A stretch of DNA of 64,000 bases, from contig JAGGAB010000026.1 in NCBI GenBank assembly GCA_017889705.1, forward strand, positions 35,063 through 99,062, written 5' to 3'. The notes beneath the pieces are model-generated. The model saw nothing but the letters and a program-made list of their open reading frames with translations. It did not search any database and was not told the DNA's origin. Of this stretch, positions 60,203 to 64,000 are shown piece after piece (the stretch's first letter is position 1; every line of letters starts with the position of its first letter). A program made the translations under genes and the position numbers. Source of the stretch: Bacillota bacterium. Its GTDB lineage: Bacteria > Bacillota > Negativicutes > Sporomusales > Sporomusaceae.

Positions 60203-60415
60203 ATCCACAAAAGTATTTTCAGAACTTTATCAGAATATGAAGTCTATCGCAAAATAATGCGTTCAATGGAAGGACACGATCCACATGAAATAACCAGATG
60301 GCCGAAGTCTGAACGTGATGTTATACTAAGGCATCTGAAGAAAATAGAAGGATTATCTATCCGACAGATTGAATGTGCCACTGGAATTTCACGTGGTGTA
60401 ATAGCAAAGAGTTGA
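60203..60415 (+). pseudogene. C-terminal fragment of a REP-associated/IS200-like transposase
   Basis: The open frame without a start encodes FRTLSEYEVYRKIMRSMEGH, then KSERDVILRHLKKIEGLSIR and QIECATGISRGVIAKS before a stop. The last part is the helix-turn-helix tail common to the tyrosine transposases of the REP-associated type. The catalytic N-terminus is absent. It is a remnant only. Confidence 0.6.
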
Positions 60416-60459
60416 TGAAAGGGGAATCTCCTGAAACAGCTTCTATAATAAATACATGA

Positions 60460-60687
60460 GTGTTTGAGTTTTGTAGTATGGATTTTATGGGCTTGGGACG
60501 ACATGTGGGACATCAGAGTGTTTTCGCTCAGTCTGACGTTCTGGTATATTCTTACTTCATCAAAAATTGCATCCAAATTATTTTGGTAACAGAAGCAAAT
60601 AGGATAGATGCTTGTAATTTTTATAAATCTGTAGGATATTGTTCGAATACACATAAGGGATTTAAAAAGAAATTGAAATGTCGATAA
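60460..60687 (+). pseudogene. C-terminal remnant of a GNAT acetyltransferase
   Basis: The end of the frame reads IILVTEANRIDACNFYKSVG then YCSNTHKGFKKKLK, which is a typical GNAT C-terminus. The upstream part has no motif A and no RBS. It is a decayed gene next to a transposase remnant. Confidence 0.6.
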
Positions 60688-60726
60688 TTTGGTACATAAA
60701 GAGCTATTAGTACAATCGCATCTTGG

Positions 60727-61449
60727 TCATGAGTCTCGGGTAACTTTTTCTGCTGTCGCGGTTTTTTTGTGTTTAGCTATAATGAGCATTTCATAACCAT
60801 TCTTTTGGAATTGATAACTAGTTTTAATAATTTTTATTTTATATGTATTTCCAAAAGAATGAATGACTTTACTTAGCAAATTAGTCCTTTGGCTATCTAA
60901 GTCGCATGTTGGAAATATGCGAATTTCTTTACAAATGCGTAGCATTTCTTTTATAGATTGCAGATGAAACTCCCAGCCAAGAGTTGAATATAGCAATAAA
61001 AAATGAGAACTTAATCCCAAATCAAAACTATCATCGGGAAAGTTTGTTTTGTCTGGCAATTTACCACATATATATCTTTTTTCGGCCAGTCCCTTCTCAA
61101 AATCATCTAAAAACAAATTCATTGCAGACATTCTCAACTTCTCCAACTCTGAAATACTTTTAATTTTATCCCATATGTAGTTTTGACGATTTTTATATGT
61201 CTGTTCTAAAACAATAGCTTTCGTTTCATAAATCCTGTTTTTTATTTCAGTAACCGAAAACTGATAAAGAGGGTCAACGGATACGATATGCCCTCCTATT
61301 TTAGAACCTTCTGCATTTAAACTGGCAGGTCCATCTCCAAAGCTGATAATTTTGTTATCAAGTAAATCTCGATCTGACAAACAAAACATTTCCTGATATT
61401 CACTGAGTCTACGTCCCCAGGGGACAACTTTGTCTAATACAAATGCCAT
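60727..61449 (-). CDS. Predicted class I SAM-dependent methyltransferase
   Basis: A 240-residue protein. IISFGDGPASLNAEGSKIGG (about residue 34) replaces the usual motif I, with IVSVDPLYQFS as motif II, and DDSFDLGLSSHFLLLY (about 145) as motif IV. The overall layout suits a class I methyltransferase but the glycine motif is atypical. AAGGAGG precedes the ATG. It is 37 bp downstream of the B3/B4 gene and probably co-transcribed. Confidence 0.65.
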   Translation of the reverse strand: MAFVLDKVVPWGRRLSEYQEMFCLSDRDLLDNKIISFGDGPASLNAEGSKIGGHIVSVDPLYQFSVTEIKNRIYETKAIVLEQTYKNRQNYIWDKIKSISELEKLRMSAMNLFLDDFEKGLAEKRYICGKLPDKTNFPDDSFDLGLSSHFLLLYSTLGWEFHLQSIKEMLRICKEIRIFPTCDLDSQRTNLLSKVIHSFGNTYKIKIIKTSYQFQKNGYEMLIIAKHKKTATAEKVTRDS

Positions 61450-61485
61450 ATCAATCCTCCTTAATTTTACACTTAATATCTTCGT

Positions 61486-62151
61486 TCAATAAAAAACCTG
61501 ATTTAAACAAGTGACTGATTGTTTCGAACTCATGCGAACATAAGCTTCAATATCTCTCAAATGTTCTCGCACCAATTGCTCTTCTACGCCAAATGGCGCA
61601 TAAACCGTATAAATAACACGGGTTGTCTCCTGCGTTATGGCGGTTCGCAGATCCGGTCCCCGAAGGATAGTTGAAATAACATTTTCTTGATCAGTAATCA
61701 TAATATCATTCGGTACTGTTGCAACATTTTTGCCATTCATAGCGGTGAAGATTTCGTTGCCAGTTGAGACCCTTAAGACCAACGGTGGTTTCATTTTATC
61801 GAGATCGTGGCCAGCCGTCAGAAGCATATTTTTTAACTCAGAAATAAACATTGCTTCAACTGACGGTAATCCAATAGGTATTGATTTACCCTTTATGATC
61901 GATTCGAGTTGAGGCAGTACATGATAAGTATATCCGAAATTCTTGTAGTATGAGATATAAGCGTCTATGGGATGAAACACTTTTAAATCCCCGCGTGTTG
62001 CCTGATCGAATTTTGCTCTTATCGTTGCTTCAGACTCCTGTCTGACAGACTTTAGCTTATCTTCGAAGGATTCATTTTGTACATTCTCCATTATCAGAAT
62101 GCCGATGGAGCATTTTGTTGTATCTCCTGTTTCATTCCTAAAAATATCCAT
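61486..62151 (-). CDS. B3/B4 domain protein (PheRS beta-related)
   Basis: A 221-residue protein with the B3/B4 domain found in phenylalanyl-tRNA synthetase beta and in free-standing proteins (COG3382-like). Marks are HPIDAYISYYKNFGYTYHVL (about residue 60), GLPSVEAMFISELKN, MITDQENVISTILRGPDLRT and TRVIYTVYAPFGVEEQLV. Free forms may edit mischarged tRNA or bind amino acids, but this is not established. GGAAGAGG lies 10 nt before the ATG. Confidence 0.75.
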   Translation of the reverse strand: MDIFRNETGDTTKCSIGILIMENVQNESFEDKLKSVRQESEATIRAKFDQATRGDLKVFHPIDAYISYYKNFGYTYHVLPQLESIIKGKSIPIGLPSVEAMFISELKNMLLTAGHDLDKMKPPLVLRVSTGNEIFTAMNGKNVATVPNDIMITDQENVISTILRGPDLRTAITQETTRVIYTVYAPFGVEEQLVREHLRDIEAYVRMSSKQSVTCLNQVFY

Positions 62152-62622
62152 TATTCTTTTACCTCTTCCTTTCTAGTGGAGAAATGGCATCCAGGCCTTT
62201 GGTTTTGCGTGCTTAAAAAAGACCACCCCCAATACCATATACAGCCTGAAATATTCGAAGAGAAAGAATGCTCTCCAAAATTCGTTTGGGGTATTATTGC
62301 TTAATGGTATAATTTTACCCAAATTACTGCCTCTATTAAAGAACCAGTAGAGCGCGGTTTTCGCAGGGCCAGTTGGGTACGTGATTGTAGCGTTAAGTTC
62401 CGGTTGATGTTTTGTCGTTTTGCAAAAGAAAACTTACCCTAGGTAGGGGAGCGGAACGAGTGTATTGACAACAAAAGGAACGTCTCGTAATGTCTTCATA
62501 GTAAACACAGAAATTTGAGAAAGGGATAAATATGGGTAGTCTGCAACCTTAAAGGTTTTTATAACTGCAAGAAGAAAATAGCGATATATAATAGAAAATA
62601 CAAACTCGATCGGAGAATTTAC
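62152..62622. other. Intergenic region with repeat copy C
   Basis: A 470-bp gap. Positions 62550-62590 match module 2 of the dispersed repeat (AAAGGTTTTTATAACTGC, AAGAAGAAAATAGC) and lie 33 bp before the secreted-protein start, as copy A does before 36262. An open frame at 62166-62304 (HPGLWFCVLKKDHPQYHIQP and on) could be a gene remnant, without RBS. Confidence 0.5.
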
Positions 62623-63492
62623 ATGACAAGAAATAAAAAAGCAAAGAATTTATCAGTAATTGTGTTTGGGATATTAGTTTCCATGCTTTTATCTTGTACT
62701 TTGGTCTTTGCTCAAACTAGAAATGAGACTAACAAACTTTCGGACAGAGAAAAAGATGGTTTGTTAGGGCCTGTCAAAAGTATGGCATTTTTTTTTGATG
62801 GATCTTCTACTCCTATTTGGACAAAATGCTATCGCGAAGATGGTTCAAGAGAAACAGCTGAATATATGATAGGTACTAATCCCATTATTCAAACATTTGA
62901 TAATAAAGGAAGAATAATTAAAAGTGAGCTTTCAATCCAGGGTAAGAAAGAACTAACATCTTATAGCATATATGATGATACAAACCATACTTGTACGACT
63001 TATTTTCAAGACCCAAAACACTTGCCGAAGGAAATAATTCAAAAACTTACTGATGATGGTAATGCTTTGGAGACAACACACTATAGTCCTAATGGTGATT
63101 ATATAGGAAATACGCTCTATCAATATACTGAAACAGGATTACTCGTTTTGATGATCAAAAACAATAAACACGGTATGCCTTTTGAAACATACAAAACTTT
63201 ATATGATTTATATGGACGCATCCTAGAAATAAATCGTTTTGATAATAAAAATTACAAAGATCCCAAACAATCGATTCTCGCACATAAGGAATGTTATACT
63301 TATGACAGCGAGGGGCGTTTAACGGAAAAACGTATCTATATGGGCAGTGATCAAAGATTATCGACAATAATCACCTATATGGATTTTGATCAATATGGAA
63401 ATTCGACAAAGCAAATACATGAAGATGCAGATCGATTTCTTAATAAATTCTTCCCACCAATAAAATTTGTAAAATACGAGTACTTTGAATAG
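62623..63492 (+). CDS. Secreted protein with YD-repeat-like segments
   Basis: A 289-residue exported protein. The signal peptide covers about residues 1-32, with a Cys in LLSCTLVFAQ. The mature part has several units of the type YDxxGR (FDNKGRIIKSE, YDLYGRILEINRF, YDSEGRLTEKRIY, FDQYGNSTKQI), as in Rhs/YD-repeat beta-sheet folds. Two Cys in LSCT and NHTCTTY. No enzyme motif. GGAG precedes the ATG. Function unknown. Confidence 0.65.
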   Translation: MTRNKKAKNLSVIVFGILVSMLLSCTLVFAQTRNETNKLSDREKDGLLGPVKSMAFFFDGSSTPIWTKCYREDGSRETAEYMIGTNPIIQTFDNKGRIIKSELSIQGKKELTSYSIYDDTNHTCTTYFQDPKHLPKEIIQKLTDDGNALETTHYSPNGDYIGNTLYQYTETGLLVLMIKNNKHGMPFETYKTLYDLYGRILEINRFDNKNYKDPKQSILAHKECYTYDSEGRLTEKRIYMGSDQRLSTIITYMDFDQYGNSTKQIHEDADRFLNKFFPPIKFVKYEYFE

Positions 63493-63775
63493 AGTGTTGT
63501 GAGAAATCAAAAAGCTGCTCAATGTGCATGGTTTCAAGAAAGCAAAGAGTAGTAGCAATATGCGGACGTTCCTTAGTGTCCTTATTACTTCGTAGGGCGA
63601 AATCAAGAGAGTGCATCATCGAAAAATAATATACTGAAATTCGAGCGTGAGTTTTGAAACCTTATGCAAAACAAAATAAGAGAAGAATTAGAAAGACACT
63701 GCAAGACATAATTTGTCCAGAAACTTAAAATGAGAACAGTATCTTCCTAATTAATGAATTAACTGGCCTGGTGGC
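63493..63775. other. Intergenic region, 283 bp
   Basis: Between the convergent secreted-protein gene and the VOC gene. No hairpin, repeat or ORF with a supported start was found. Confidence 0.5.
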
Positions 63776-64000
63776 TTATACTGGTCTTGTACCAATATCC
63801 TGAAAAAAGCGAAGCATATAGCCATCGATATCCAGAACTATGAACTGAAGACATCCAAGCATGACTTCGTTTGCTTGATACCACTCTTCTTTGAGGGGGA
63901 GATAAATTCTGGCGTTTGCTTTTTTTACGGACTCATAAAGATCTATTATAGAGGTCGTTTTTATTTGCAAATTAATACCACGGCCATAGGGATATTCGAG
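63776..64000 (-). CDS. VOC family protein (glyoxalase/bleomycin resistance-like), partial
   Basis: The visible C-terminal part (about 75 residues, running off the window end) reads LEYPYGRGINLQIKTTSI, then EVMLGCLQFIVLDIDGYMLR and FFQDIG. The YGRG...FIVLDIDGYMLRF pattern matches VOC domains, where the Glu is often replaced (here DGYMLRF). Continuation past 64000 is needed for the metal ligands. The first ATG inside the window is not the true start. Confidence 0.7.
   Translation of the reverse strand, partial: LEYPYGRGINLQIKTTSIIDLYESVKKANARIYLPLKEEWYQANEVMLGCLQFIVLDIDGYMLRFFQDIGTRPV

Noticed and set aside
62077..62304. 75-codon + strand ORF with HPGLWFCVLKKDHPQ
   Set aside because: Its first half is antisense to the B3/B4 gene and there is no RBS; the second half might be a remnant but no family is recognised.
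1..64000. tRNA, rRNA and CRISPR arrays
   Set aside because: No cloverleaf with GTTCRA arm, no rRNA segments and no regularly spaced direct repeats were seen by eye.

Overview
The window reads as a chromosomal stretch of a low-to-mid GC Firmicute with strong AGGAGG ribosome binding sites and many TTG/GTG starts. A small outer-membrane beta-barrel resembling lipid A deacylases (15848-16414, C-terminal Phe, H-x-S motif) sits among typically clostridial regulators. That suggests a diderm Firmicute of the Negativicutes, probably Sporomusaceae. The taxonomy is inference. No rRNA, tRNA, CRISPR array or intact transposase was seen.

Region by region. 0-10 kb: MBL-fold hydrolase, LysR regulator divergent from a LUD-domain protein, YjbR-like protein, SGNH hydrolase lipoprotein, chemoreceptor, a response regulator/HD-GYP pair, a small membrane protein coupled to an FMN-binding protein, and a GNAT. 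10-15.5 kb: a malate utilisation block (two-component system, DASS-type transporter, malic enzyme), laid out like the malK/malR-maeN-maeA set of Bacillus. 15.8-24.8 kb: PagL-like barrel, a serine hydrolase, a DUF1003 protein, a broken methyltransferase, a MerR regulator, a 2-hydroxyacid dehydrogenase with an AEC transporter, and a cidAB/lrgAB-type pair with a small upstream ORF and a CidR-like LysR. 25.1-33.6 kb: a long operon with an amino-acid ABC importer, two fold-type II PLP enzymes, an N-acyl-D-amino-acid deacylase, an XRE-cupin regulator and a YgeY-type M20 hydrolase. It is preceded by a consensus promoter and a leader with two tandem terminators, each overlapping a short hairpin. 33.9-41.7 kb: an ATPase, a MarR/DUF169 pair with matching operators, a secreted protein, an acyltransferase-cNMP fusion with a ThiF/E1-like enzyme, and a membrane histidine kinase. 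41.7-47.8 kb: a self-sufficient fructose PTS operon (fruR-fruK-IIBC-IIA-HPr-EI) bracketed by 73-bp direct repeats. 48-55 kb: a GlcG-like protein, then a DUF523 gene whose 5' part is repeated after a 5.3-kb segment carrying an esterase, a MocR regulator, a BenE transporter and a threonine aldolase. 55-64 kb: methyltransferases, a GNAT, a second LUD protein, a PAS-PAS-GGDEF-EAL protein, several decayed gene fragments, a B3/B4-domain protein, a secreted protein and a truncated VOC gene at the window edge.

The strongest new signals are regulatory: the tandem attenuator at 25159-25300, the paired MarR operators, TAATCA repeats at exact 20-bp spacing in front of fruR, and TGTTATACA boxes beside the MocR gene. 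Next come the two repeat-bracketed segments and the acyltransferase-cNBD/E1 pair with its odd leader. All family assignments come from reading motifs by eye. No database search was run.
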